From positions 1 to 53,757 of the forward strand of contig JAQVGO010000007.1 in assembly GCA_028696715.1 (NCBI GenBank): 53,757 nucleotides of DNA, in the 5' to 3' direction. Shown here in pieces: positions 26,649 through 33,434 of this stretch. The notes beneath the pieces are model-generated. The model searched no databases. It saw only the letters and a list, made by a program, of their open reading frames with translations, and was not told the DNA's origin. This DNA comes from Bacteroidales bacterium (lineage in GTDB: Bacteria > Bacteroidota > Bacteroidia > Bacteroidales > F082). The translations under genes and the position numbers were made by a program. How positions within the stretch are numbered: position 1 is the first letter of the stretch; the number at the start of each line of letters is the position of its first letter.

Positions 26649-27326
26649 ATGACTATTGCTACAATTTTACCTTATTTGCAAGCACCGGTTCTGGCCATTT
26701 TACTGATTTTGTACCTTAACAAAAAGTTTCAAATTAACTCAAATAAACATCTTTACCAGGCTTTTGGACTTGGGTTAATCACTGTTGTGAGTTTGTTTCT
26801 TTTTGATCTCATTGCAGAATCATTAGGCTACGATCAGCTTAAAAACCTGAAGCGAAGCGGTTTTTATAGCTTTGTGATTGTTGGGTTTGGATCGCAACTC
26901 GGAATTTTTATTGTATTACGCTATTATTTTCTTCCTTTAAAGAGTTTTAACACTCCTCTGGATGGGGTGCTATACACCATGCTAATCTCATTGGGATTTA
27001 GCACTTTAGCCGTTCCTCTTTTTGATATGGGATTGTTTGCCAAACAACTTTCGCCTGTGTTTATTTACTCCCTTCCAATGGCTTGTTTGTTTTTTGGCAT
27101 CATCATGGGATTTTTTATTGGCATGGGAAAATACAGGAAAAACAGGCTGATCGACTCTCTAACCGGACTTGGAGCTGCGAGTTTTTTCATGGGGTTTTAC
27201 TATTTTGGATTTCTTACCTCCGAAAAAACGATCATGGTTTTATATGGTATCGGTGTTTTCCTAATTGCCTTGCTCTTAATGATTAAATCTACAAACATTA
27301 AACCGGAAAAAAATTCACGCCTTTAA
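26649..27326 (+). CDS. PrsW-like multi-pass membrane protein lacking protease residues
   Basis: About 225 residues with seven or eight membrane segments. The segment FNTPLDGVLYTMLISLGFSTL (about 100-120) strongly resembles the PrsW-family core FxxPxDGxxYxxxxGLGFA. However, the Glu-Asn that follows in active PrsW is Ala-Val (121-122), the EExxK motif expected near 80-86 reads GSQLG, and no His stands at the third catalytic position. It is therefore probably a non-proteolytic relative. ATG 26649 is chosen over GTG 26562 and ATG 26613 because it starts right before the first membrane helix and after the -7 box. It is convergent with dprA. Confidence 0.7.
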   Translation: MTIATILPYLQAPVLAILLILYLNKKFQINSNKHLYQAFGLGLITVVSLFLFDLIAESLGYDQLKNLKRSGFYSFVIVGFGSQLGIFIVLRYYFLPLKSFNTPLDGVLYTMLISLGFSTLAVPLFDMGLFAKQLSPVFIYSLPMACLFFGIIMGFFIGMGKYRKNRLIDSLTGLGAASFFMGFYYFGFLTSEKTIMVLYGIGVFLIALLLMIKSTNIKPEKNSRL

Positions 27327-27330
27327 AAAC

Positions 27331-28431
27331 CTAGATTGCTTTTTGATACCGTTTTCCGGGCAAAGCTGTTAAGATTCCATCAAATTCCAGGCCCAGCAAT
27401 ACAGCAGCCATTTTTGAAGCAGTAAATCTTGTTTTAATAAGCAGCTGATCCAATTCCTGTGATGTCTCATTTTCGAAGGCATCCAAAACCAATTGCTCCT
27501 CTTCATTAAAGGCTCTGAAAAGTTTGGTCTGGACTGCTTTCCCTTTTTGCGGGGCTTCCCAACCCATCATATACCTCAGATTAGCTGCCTGTTCGATCAT
27601 GGCTGCCCTGTTGGTTCGAATCAAAAAATTACAGCCTTCGCTATAAGTATCGCCCACACGACCGGGAAAAGCAAAAACATCTCTGTTGTATGAACCAGCA
27701 ATGTCGGCCGTGATCAATGCACCACCTTTTTTGGCAGATTCAACCACAATCAGGGCATCGATCATGCCTGCCACGATGCGATTACGTTTGGGAAAATTTT
27801 CTCTGTCGGGATTTGTTTTACTTACAAAATCAGTAATCAAACCGCCATTCTCAAGCATTTTGGTGGCAAGGTTTTTATTTGCTGCCGGATATAAGCGATC
27901 CAGCCCGTGAGCCAAAACACCTACCGTTTCTAATCCGGCCTTTAATGCCGAACGATGCGCATAAGTATCAATCCCATAGGCTAAACCACTAATTACCAAT
28001 ACTTTTTCATCTTTAAGTTCTTCTGTGAGTTGTTCACAAAGTTGCCTGCCATACGAGGTGGCATTCCGGGTTCCCACAATCCCAATCACCCGTTCAGCAT
28101 TCAAATCTGCATTTCCTTTAAAGTAAAGCATCATTGGACTATCAGCACAATGCTTTAATCGTCTGGGATAATGCTTGTCAAGAAAGAATAGCGGAGTGAT
28201 TGCAATCTTTTGAATAAACTTCAGCTCCTCTTCTGCTCTTCCAAGCACTTGCTGATTAATCAAAGCACTGATGGTATGCTTCCCCACGCCAGGAATTTTC
28301 TCTAAACTTCGTCTTTTCTCCTTAAAAACAGCCTCAGGACCACCACAATAAGCAATGAGTCTTTTGCCATTTACATCCCCGATACCGGGAATGAGTGTGA
28401 GTGCGATTTGATAGATTAATTGGTCTGACAT
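27331..28431 (-). CDS. dprA: DNA-processing protein DprA
   Basis: Loads RecA on incoming single-stranded DNA during transformation. About 366 residues: an N-terminal helix-hairpin-helix/SAM-like part (TLIPGIGDVNGKRLIAYCGG, KIPGVGKHTISALI), the Rossmann core (IGIVGTRNATSYG, VISGLAYGIDTYAHRSAL, GLDRLYPAAN, FPKRNRIVAGM, KKGGALITADIA) and a C-terminal winged helix (about 305-366). ATG 28431 is chosen over 28440. Minus-strand TATTTTTG (28445-28438) would put the transcription start almost on the ATG. Confidence 0.95.
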   Translation of the reverse strand: MSDQLIYQIALTLIPGIGDVNGKRLIAYCGGPEAVFKEKRRSLEKIPGVGKHTISALINQQVLGRAEEELKFIQKIAITPLFFLDKHYPRRLKHCADSPMMLYFKGNADLNAERVIGIVGTRNATSYGRQLCEQLTEELKDEKVLVISGLAYGIDTYAHRSALKAGLETVGVLAHGLDRLYPAANKNLATKMLENGGLITDFVSKTNPDRENFPKRNRIVAGMIDALIVVESAKKGGALITADIAGSYNRDVFAFPGRVGDTYSEGCNFLIRTNRAAMIEQAANLRYMMGWEAPQKGKAVQTKLFRAFNEEEQLVLDAFENETSQELDQLLIKTRFTASKMAAVLLGLEFDGILTALPGKRYQKAI

Positions 28432-28437
28432 GGTCGC

Positions 28438-28499
28438 CAAAAATAAACCATTTATACCATTTGCACTATCATCTCAAAAGGAAAAATCATGTACATTTG
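28438..28499. promoter_or_regulatory. Divergent promoter region of dprA and the glycosyltransferase gene
   Basis: On the minus strand TATTTTTG (28445-28438) points at dprA; on the plus strand TACATTTG (28492-28499) points at the glycosyltransferase. Both fit TAnnTTTG. No TTG at -33 is at standard distance for either, so both may be weak or activator-dependent. Confidence 0.45.
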
Positions 28500-28513
28500 T
28501 ACGAAAAGCAGCT

Positions 28514-29608
28514 TTGCCAGAACAAAAAACAATTCTTTTTTGCCCGCTAAACTGGGGACTTGGCCATGCAAGCCGATCTGTACCATTATTGCGTGTTTTA
28601 CAGCAGTTGGGCTACAAAATACTAATTGCTGCTGATCAGGCTCCACTGGCATTTTTGAAAAACCAGTTCCCGGCATCAGAATGGATTCGATTCAAAGGTT
28701 TTGAACCTGGCTATACCAAAGGCAAAAAGCAGTTTTTCAAGCTTTTACTTCAAATTCCTATCGCGTTCTGGTACTATTATTGCGATAAAATATTCATAGC
28801 CAAGCTCGTGAAAAGCCGAAAAATTGATCTCATCCTTTCTGACAATCGCTTTGGTGCCTGGCACAAAAAAGTTCCTTCAGTAATTATCACGCATCAGCTA
28901 AACCTTAAACTTCCTCCGGGAATCCGATTGCTCAATTCAATAGCCAATATGCTGAATCACAAGCTCATTAAAAACTTTGATCAATGTTGGATTCCGGATC
29001 ATCCTCCTGTAAAGAATCTATCAGGAGAACTATCGCTGATTCCGGTAAATTTCATCCCTGCCTGTCATCTGGGCATTCTAAGCAGATTCAATCTCAGTGA
29101 AACAAACAAAGTGACAAAAGATATTGATTTACTGGTAATCTTATCAGGGCCCGAACCACAGCGCAGCTTGCTGGAGCACAAGCTAGTCAAACTGCTGGCA
29201 GATACCGATCGTAGCTGTGTTATCCTCCGCGGATTGCCACAAAATCATAATAAAGAACAGGTAATCAATAAGATAAGAATGCTAAACCATGCACCTGACG
29301 AGGAATTTTTGCAACTGATCAGCCGGTCAAAAAAACTGGTTTGCCGGGGCGGTTATTCAACCATTATGGATCTGCTTAGTTTAAAAGTGAACGCCCTACT
29401 TATACCAACACCTGGCCAGTCGGAACAAGAATATCTGGCAGAATATCTTGCCAAAAAAAACTGGTTTCAAGTCGTTAGTCAGGATCAAATCAGTCTTTCG
29501 GACCTCTTTGCTGCCACATCACAATCCCAATCAGAGATTCCGGATTATAATCCCGAAAAACTGGAATCCATTTTACGGAATCAGCTTAAACTTCTTGGAA
29601 TTTCGTAA
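28514..29608 (+). CDS. GT28/MurG-like glycosyltransferase family protein
   Basis: About 364 residues of GT-B fold. The N-terminal domain opens with TILFCPLNWGLGHASRSVPLL (acceptor-side glycine loop, as in MurG-type enzymes); the C-terminal domain has LLVILSGPEPQRSLLE and the nucleotide-sugar site VCRGGYSTIMDLLSLKVNALLIPTPGQSEQEYLAEYL. The frame is open back to an ATG at 28430, but that lies before the -7 box, so the TTG at 28514 (about 7-9 bases after the expected transcription start and just before the first strand) is more likely. Donor and acceptor unknown. Confidence 0.85.
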   Translation: MPEQKTILFCPLNWGLGHASRSVPLLRVLQQLGYKILIAADQAPLAFLKNQFPASEWIRFKGFEPGYTKGKKQFFKLLLQIPIAFWYYYCDKIFIAKLVKSRKIDLILSDNRFGAWHKKVPSVIITHQLNLKLPPGIRLLNSIANMLNHKLIKNFDQCWIPDHPPVKNLSGELSLIPVNFIPACHLGILSRFNLSETNKVTKDIDLLVILSGPEPQRSLLEHKLVKLLADTDRSCVILRGLPQNHNKEQVINKIRMLNHAPDEEFLQLISRSKKLVCRGGYSTIMDLLSLKVNALLIPTPGQSEQEYLAEYLAKKNWFQVVSQDQISLSDLFAATSQSQSEIPDYNPEKLESILRNQLKLLGIS

Positions 29609-29613
29609 TTTTG
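29606..29613 (+). promoter_or_regulatory. -7 box before the hemerythrin-domain gene
   Basis: TAATTTTG fits TAnnTTTG; its first bases belong to the stop codon of the preceding glycosyltransferase gene. It is 27 bases before ATG 29640. Confidence 0.5.
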
Positions 29614-29639
29614 CAGAATCATTCTAAATAAGCTGTTCC

Positions 29640-30389
29640 ATGCGAATTCACAAGGACTTAAAAATGGCTGAGGTCATTCACATGAACCATCACCTGCTGC
29701 CTGTGCTCAACCGTTTTGATATTTTTTTAGGCTTTGGGGAGCGAACTGTTGAAGCTGTATGCAAGGATCACAAGATAAACCTCGACTTTTTCCTTGAAAT
29801 CGTAAACACTTTTCACGATCCTTCTTATTTTCCACTCAGGCATTTGCAAACCTTCAAAGCAAGCATGTTGATTGACTATCTGCAAAAAACACATTCTTAT
29901 TACCTGGATGTCAAAATACCGGAGATAGGCCAATACATTACCGAGATAGTTCAGACTTCTGGTTTTGAGGAAAGCCATCGAAAATTGGTAAAAAACTTTT
30001 TTGATCAATACCAGCACGAGCTCACCAATCATATCACCAAAGAAGAACAAGGCGTTTATCCTTATGTTTTGCGCCTTGAGAAAGCCCTGGAATCAACACC
30101 ATCTTCACAGGAAATACTTGAAGATTTAAAAAAATACAGCATCACGGAATATGAGGAAGATCACGATGATGTGGAATCCAAACTTTTCGATCTTAAAAAT
30201 ATCCTCATCAAATACCTGCCTCCGGTAAGCAATTACAAATTGCTCAACCTGATCTTGCACGAAATTTTCGAACTGGAAAGCGACCTCAACAATCACGGGC
30301 ATATCGAAGACCTGATACTCGTACCGATTGTTGAAAATATGGAAAAAGAACTTCACTCACGATATGCAGATCATGGCACCCGTATCTAA
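29640..30389 (+). CDS. Hemerythrin-domain protein, RIC/YtfE-like
   Basis: A 249-residue soluble protein. Residues 12-60 resemble the N-terminal domain of the RIC/ScdA group (LNRFDIFLGFGERTVEAVCKDHKIN) but lack its paired cysteines. The rest is a four-helix hemerythrin-like domain with the expected di-iron ligands: THSYYL, NHITKEEQGVYPYV, EYEEDHDDVE and LNNHGHIEDLILVPIVE. It likely binds a di-iron centre and senses or detoxifies O2/NO, or repairs iron-sulfur clusters. Its 3' end overlaps the LuxR-type gene by 26 bases, indicating coupled synthesis. Confidence 0.87.
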   Translation: MRIHKDLKMAEVIHMNHHLLPVLNRFDIFLGFGERTVEAVCKDHKINLDFFLEIVNTFHDPSYFPLRHLQTFKASMLIDYLQKTHSYYLDVKIPEIGQYITEIVQTSGFEESHRKLVKNFFDQYQHELTNHITKEEQGVYPYVLRLEKALESTPSSQEILEDLKKYSITEYEEDHDDVESKLFDLKNILIKYLPPVSNYKLLNLILHEIFELESDLNNHGHIEDLILVPIVENMEKELHSRYADHGTRI

Positions 30390-30984
30390 CCGCATTTGCA
30401 TCCTGCTAATCGAACCTTCTTTTCTGATCAGAGAAGGACTAAAAACCCTGTTGAGCAATCAGGGACAGCCTTACAGAATTGAAGAATTTGATGCGCCGGT
30501 GGATGATTTGGAAAAACTGGTTAACCGGATTAATCCCGACCTGGTATTATTAAATCCTAAGTTGGTGATTCGATTGATTAGTCTGCCCCGCTTCAATGAA
30601 AACATTTTTGAGCCCTTCTACATCGGACTGATCGAGTCTGATACACCTGCACACATTCAAAGCAAATTTGATCAGACACTTAATCTCGATGCCGAAAAAC
30701 CCGAGCTGAATAAAATTATGGAGAAATCGCTCAAACAATTGCGAAACGGCTATTCCGATACCGAAAATACAAGTCTTAGCGAACGCGAAATCAGTATCTT
30801 AAAACTTGTAGCCCTCGGAAATACAAACAACGAAATTGCTGACAAACTTTTTATAAGTGCACATACCGTAATGACCCACCGAAAAAATATCACCCGAAAA
30901 CTTGGTATCAAAACTGTTTCGGGTTTAACTGTCTATGCTATTCTTAATCAGCTTATTAAACTTGAAGAAGTGCAAGGAGTTTGA
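30364..30984 (+). CDS. LuxR-family transcriptional regulator with degenerate receiver
   Basis: About 206 residues. The N-terminal 120 residues have a response-regulator-like fold (RICILLIEPSFLIREGLKTLL ... INPDLVLLNPKLV), but the acidic pair is reduced to Glu-Pro and the phospho-acceptor Asp is replaced by Asn, so phosphorylation is unlikely. The C-terminal LuxR helix-turn-helix is intact (SLSEREISILKLVALGNTNN EIADKLFISAHTVMTHRKNI). ATG 30364 or 30373 both fit; an upstream start would lie deep inside the hemerythrin gene. The overlap with that gene suggests the hemerythrin protein feeds the signal. Confidence 0.88.
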   Translation: MQIMAPVSNRICILLIEPSFLIREGLKTLLSNQGQPYRIEEFDAPVDDLEKLVNRINPDLVLLNPKLVIRLISLPRFNENIFEPFYIGLIESDTPAHIQSKFDQTLNLDAEKPELNKIMEKSLKQLRNGYSDTENTSLSEREISILKLVALGNTNNEIADKLFISAHTVMTHRKNITRKLGIKTVSGLTVYAILNQLIKLEEVQGV

Positions 30985-31027
30985 CATTCAAAACAAACCT
31001 TTTGGATTCTGAATTGTTATTTTAGTG

Positions 31028-31035
31028 TAAATTTG
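31028..31035 (+). promoter_or_regulatory. -7 box of the flavodoxin promoter
   Basis: TAAATTTG fits TAnnTTTG; a TTTG at 31001 is 23 bases upstream. It would give an untranslated leader of about 100 bases before flavodoxin, longer than usual here. Confidence 0.45.
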
Positions 31036-31141
31036 CAGCCGCTTGTGATTCATTTAGTTTTCATTAAAGTATTCAATGAAAGGTAAATGCAGTTTGGATA
31101 AATCTGAAAAATTATTAACACGATAAGTAGTAAAAATCAAT

Positions 31142-31642
31142 ATGAAAGCAGTAGGAATATTTTATGGTTCCACATCCGGAACAACCCGCGAAATAGCAGA
31201 AAAAATAAAAAAAGCTTTGGGCAAAGAAGCTCATTTGCACAACATTCACGAGTCGGACGTAAAGACAATTGCCCAATACGAGAACCTCGTTTTTGGCACC
31301 TCTGCCTGGGGTATTGGCGATATGCAGGACGATTGGGAACACTTTATCGACAACCTGAATGAAATAGATTTTAAAGGCAAAAAAGTAGCACTTTTCGGAT
31401 TGGGCGATCAGGAAGAATATCCCGAGAGTTTTGTTGACGGATTAGGAACCATGTACTGCCGTTTGCCCGACAAATCAGTTGTTGTTGGTGAATGGCCCAA
31501 AGACGGCTACAACTTTTATTTTTCGCTGGCCGAGAAAGATGGTAAATTCGTTGGTCTTGTCCTCGACGAACACCACCAGGCCGATCTCTCGGACGATCGC
31601 ATTCAGAAATGGGTGAAAGACCTGAAAAAAGCATTCAATTAA
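31142..31642 (+). CDS. fldA: Flavodoxin (long-chain)
   Basis: A 166-residue FMN electron carrier. The phosphate loop YGSTSGTTREIA (8-19), the SAWGIGDMQDDWE segment contacting the isoalloxazine ring, and the inserted loop typical of long-chain flavodoxins (about 118-140: GEWPKDGYNFYFSLAEKDGK) are present. Flavodoxin replaces ferredoxin when iron is scarce; its place just upstream of a heme-uptake-type locus supports iron-responsive expression, but I cannot identify a Fur box with confidence. Confidence 0.95.
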   Translation: MKAVGIFYGSTSGTTREIAEKIKKALGKEAHLHNIHESDVKTIAQYENLVFGTSAWGIGDMQDDWEHFIDNLNEIDFKGKKVALFGLGDQEEYPESFVDGLGTMYCRLPDKSVVVGEWPKDGYNFYFSLAEKDGKFVGLVLDEHHQADLSDDRIQKWVKDLKKAFN

Positions 31643-31658
31643 TCCCCTAATTCAGGTA

Positions 31659-31690
31659 TTGAAACCATTGTAAAAAAATTGCTTTCTTTG
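31659..31690 (+). promoter_or_regulatory. Probable promoter of the small membrane protein / hmu locus
   Basis: TTG (31659-31661), 21 bases, then TTTCTTTG (31683-31690), a one-base variant of TAnnTTTG, directly before ATG 31699. The transcript would be nearly leaderless. Confidence 0.4.
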
Positions 31691-31698
31691 CAGCGAAT

Positions 31699-32064
31699 AT
31701 GACTAACGTAAAGGTATATCGGGGAGTTAAGTTATTGATAGCATTTTCCATCTTTTGGATGGTTATTGGCGACCTGATTACCTATCACCAGGAGGTGATG
31801 TTTGGTGTGAAGCTTTTTGACGAGCAAGACCCATTTACCAAACCCAAATCGCAGGACGACGGCAAAACAATCAGCTTCAAAACGCACAAAGGCTCTGATA
31901 AAACAGACAGCTGGCACAGCAATGCAGTGTTGGCAATTTGTGAGACAAAAGAACAAACGATTGCCAGAAAATTTAGCCTGCTTTGTTATTCCAGGCTCAC
32001 CGTTAAAGCTATTTTGCCTTTCCACCACACCATCTGCGGTCTGCGGGCTCCTCCACTTTCATAA
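31699..32064 (+). CDS. Small predicted membrane/secreted protein, unknown
   Basis: A 121-residue protein. Residues 9-27 (GVKLLIAFSIFWMVIGDLI) form one membrane helix or uncleaved signal; the remainder is polar, Lys/Asp-rich, with three Cys and several His (WHSNAVLAICETKEQ, LLCYSRL, FHHTICGLRAPPLS). The short C-terminal APP and scattered Cys/His recall small secreted proteins often placed before TonB receptors in Bacteroidota, but the diagnostic motifs of the families I know are absent. It lies between flavodoxin and the HmuY-like gene with a promoter-like sequence before it. Coding status is probable, not certain. Confidence 0.55.
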   Translation: MTNVKVYRGVKLLIAFSIFWMVIGDLITYHQEVMFGVKLFDEQDPFTKPKSQDDGKTISFKTHKGSDKTDSWHSNAVLAICETKEQTIARKFSLLCYSRLTVKAILPFHHTICGLRAPPLS

Positions 32065-32171
32065 CCCCACCTTTTTTTCAATCCCAATTCTCTAATTGGA
32101 AAATTATTAGCCTAACCTTAAGCAATAAGGCCAGGAAAGTTATTATTTATCTTATTCAATTTGAACTTATT

Positions 32172-33431
32172 ATGAAAAAATATATATTTCACATTACAGT
32201 ATTCTCTCTTCTTTTTTTCAGCCTGACTACAAAGGCAAACCCTGTGACTGATTCTGTTACAATGGGACCAGGCTATGCCAATGATGTATGGTATAGTTTC
32301 GAAAATGGCATGGTTGCCTCAGCAGAGCGCAACACCTGGGACATTGGTTTTTATACCAACACCTGGAGTGCCGGTATTATCATCAATGATGGTATGGGTA
32401 CTGAGTTGGTTACCTATGGCAATGGCGATACTTCCAGCTGGAATGCCATCGACACAACCGGAATGGCCGGCTGGAAAAGACTCTACAATTCAGATACCAT
32501 CTGGGAAGATGGTGCTTTTAACCGCAATGCACTTGGCCATCCTGATTATGGTTGGGGCGTTTATAATATGGTTTCGCACGATGTGGTTGGCGATTCCATC
32601 TACATCATCAAACTGGCTAACGGAGCTTATAGAAAACTCTGGATCGAACGCAAAAACAGTGCAAATAACACCTATTATTTTACCTACGCTAATCTTGACG
32701 GAACAAATCAAATTACTGAAACACTTGATGTTACACCTTACGAAGAAAAATTATTCGTATATTACAATCTTTCCATTGCTTCGGTGATTGATCGCGAACC
32801 AGCCAAAGACAGCTGGGACATCATGTTTAGTCGTTATATGGGCATTGTTTTTGACAATGATGGAAATCCGGCCAATTATGTCGTGGTTGGTGTTTTGAAC
32901 AATGTAGAAACCGGTGCAAATAAAAATCATCCTGTTTCACCTGATTTTACTGATTGGTATGCCAAGCCGATGGAGTTTTACAAAACTGTGATCGGCAGCG
33001 ACTGGAAATACTTCGACATGAACACTTTCAGCTATTCTGTAACAGATTCACTGGTATATTTTGTGCAAAGTCTTTCGGGAGATATTTACAAATTTGTCCC
33101 AATTTCTTTCAGTGGTCAAAGCGAAGGCAAAACGGTATTCAGCCATGAGCTGATCTCGATGGTAAATATTTCTGAAAACAATGCTCAAGCAGGTCTTCGT
33201 ATTTTTCCCAACCCGGCTTCTGATCAGGTAAATATTGACCTTACCGGATTAACAACTGAAAAAGTGAAGCTTGAAATTTACGATTTGTCCGGACGTTTGC
33301 TGCTTCAGCAAGAACAAATGAATTCTGCTAACACTTTGAAGTTATCGGTGCAGGAATTCAAAAAAGGCCTTTATCTTCTACAATTAAGAACTGCTGAAAA
33401 AGTCTATTCACAGCAATTAATAGTAAAATAA
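32172..33431 (+). CDS. HmuY-like heme-binding-type protein with type IX secretion sorting domain
   Basis: A 419-residue protein: signal peptide (to about 22), an HmuY-type region (about 30-325) with the repeated W-D-[IL]-x-F strands (TWDIGFYTN, DSWDIMFSRY), and a C-terminal type A sorting domain from about 340 (LRIFPNPASDQVNIDL ... GRLLLQQEQ ... GLYLLQLRTAEKVYSQQLIVK). It should be exported by the type IX system and attached to or released from the surface. It is clearly paralogous to the lipoprotein at 35672: both carry the NNxYYFTxxNLD and EPAxxxxDxxF blocks. The TonB receptor starts 3 bases after its stop. Confidence 0.85.
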   Translation: MKKYIFHITVFSLLFFSLTTKANPVTDSVTMGPGYANDVWYSFENGMVASAERNTWDIGFYTNTWSAGIIINDGMGTELVTYGNGDTSSWNAIDTTGMAGWKRLYNSDTIWEDGAFNRNALGHPDYGWGVYNMVSHDVVGDSIYIIKLANGAYRKLWIERKNSANNTYYFTYANLDGTNQITETLDVTPYEEKLFVYYNLSIASVIDREPAKDSWDIMFSRYMGIVFDNDGNPANYVVVGVLNNVETGANKNHPVSPDFTDWYAKPMEFYKTVIGSDWKYFDMNTFSYSVTDSLVYFVQSLSGDIYKFVPISFSGQSEGKTVFSHELISMVNISENNAQAGLRIFPNPASDQVNIDLTGLTTEKVKLEIYDLSGRLLLQQEQMNSANTLKLSVQEFKKGLYLLQLRTAEKVYSQQLIVK

Positions 33432-33434
33432 CCT

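Noticed and set aside
32086-32105. AATTCTCTAATTGGAAAATT upstream of the HmuY-like gene as a Fur box
   Set aside because: It only partly resembles the palindrome near 50398 and is imperfect in AT-rich DNA; not strong enough to call an operator.
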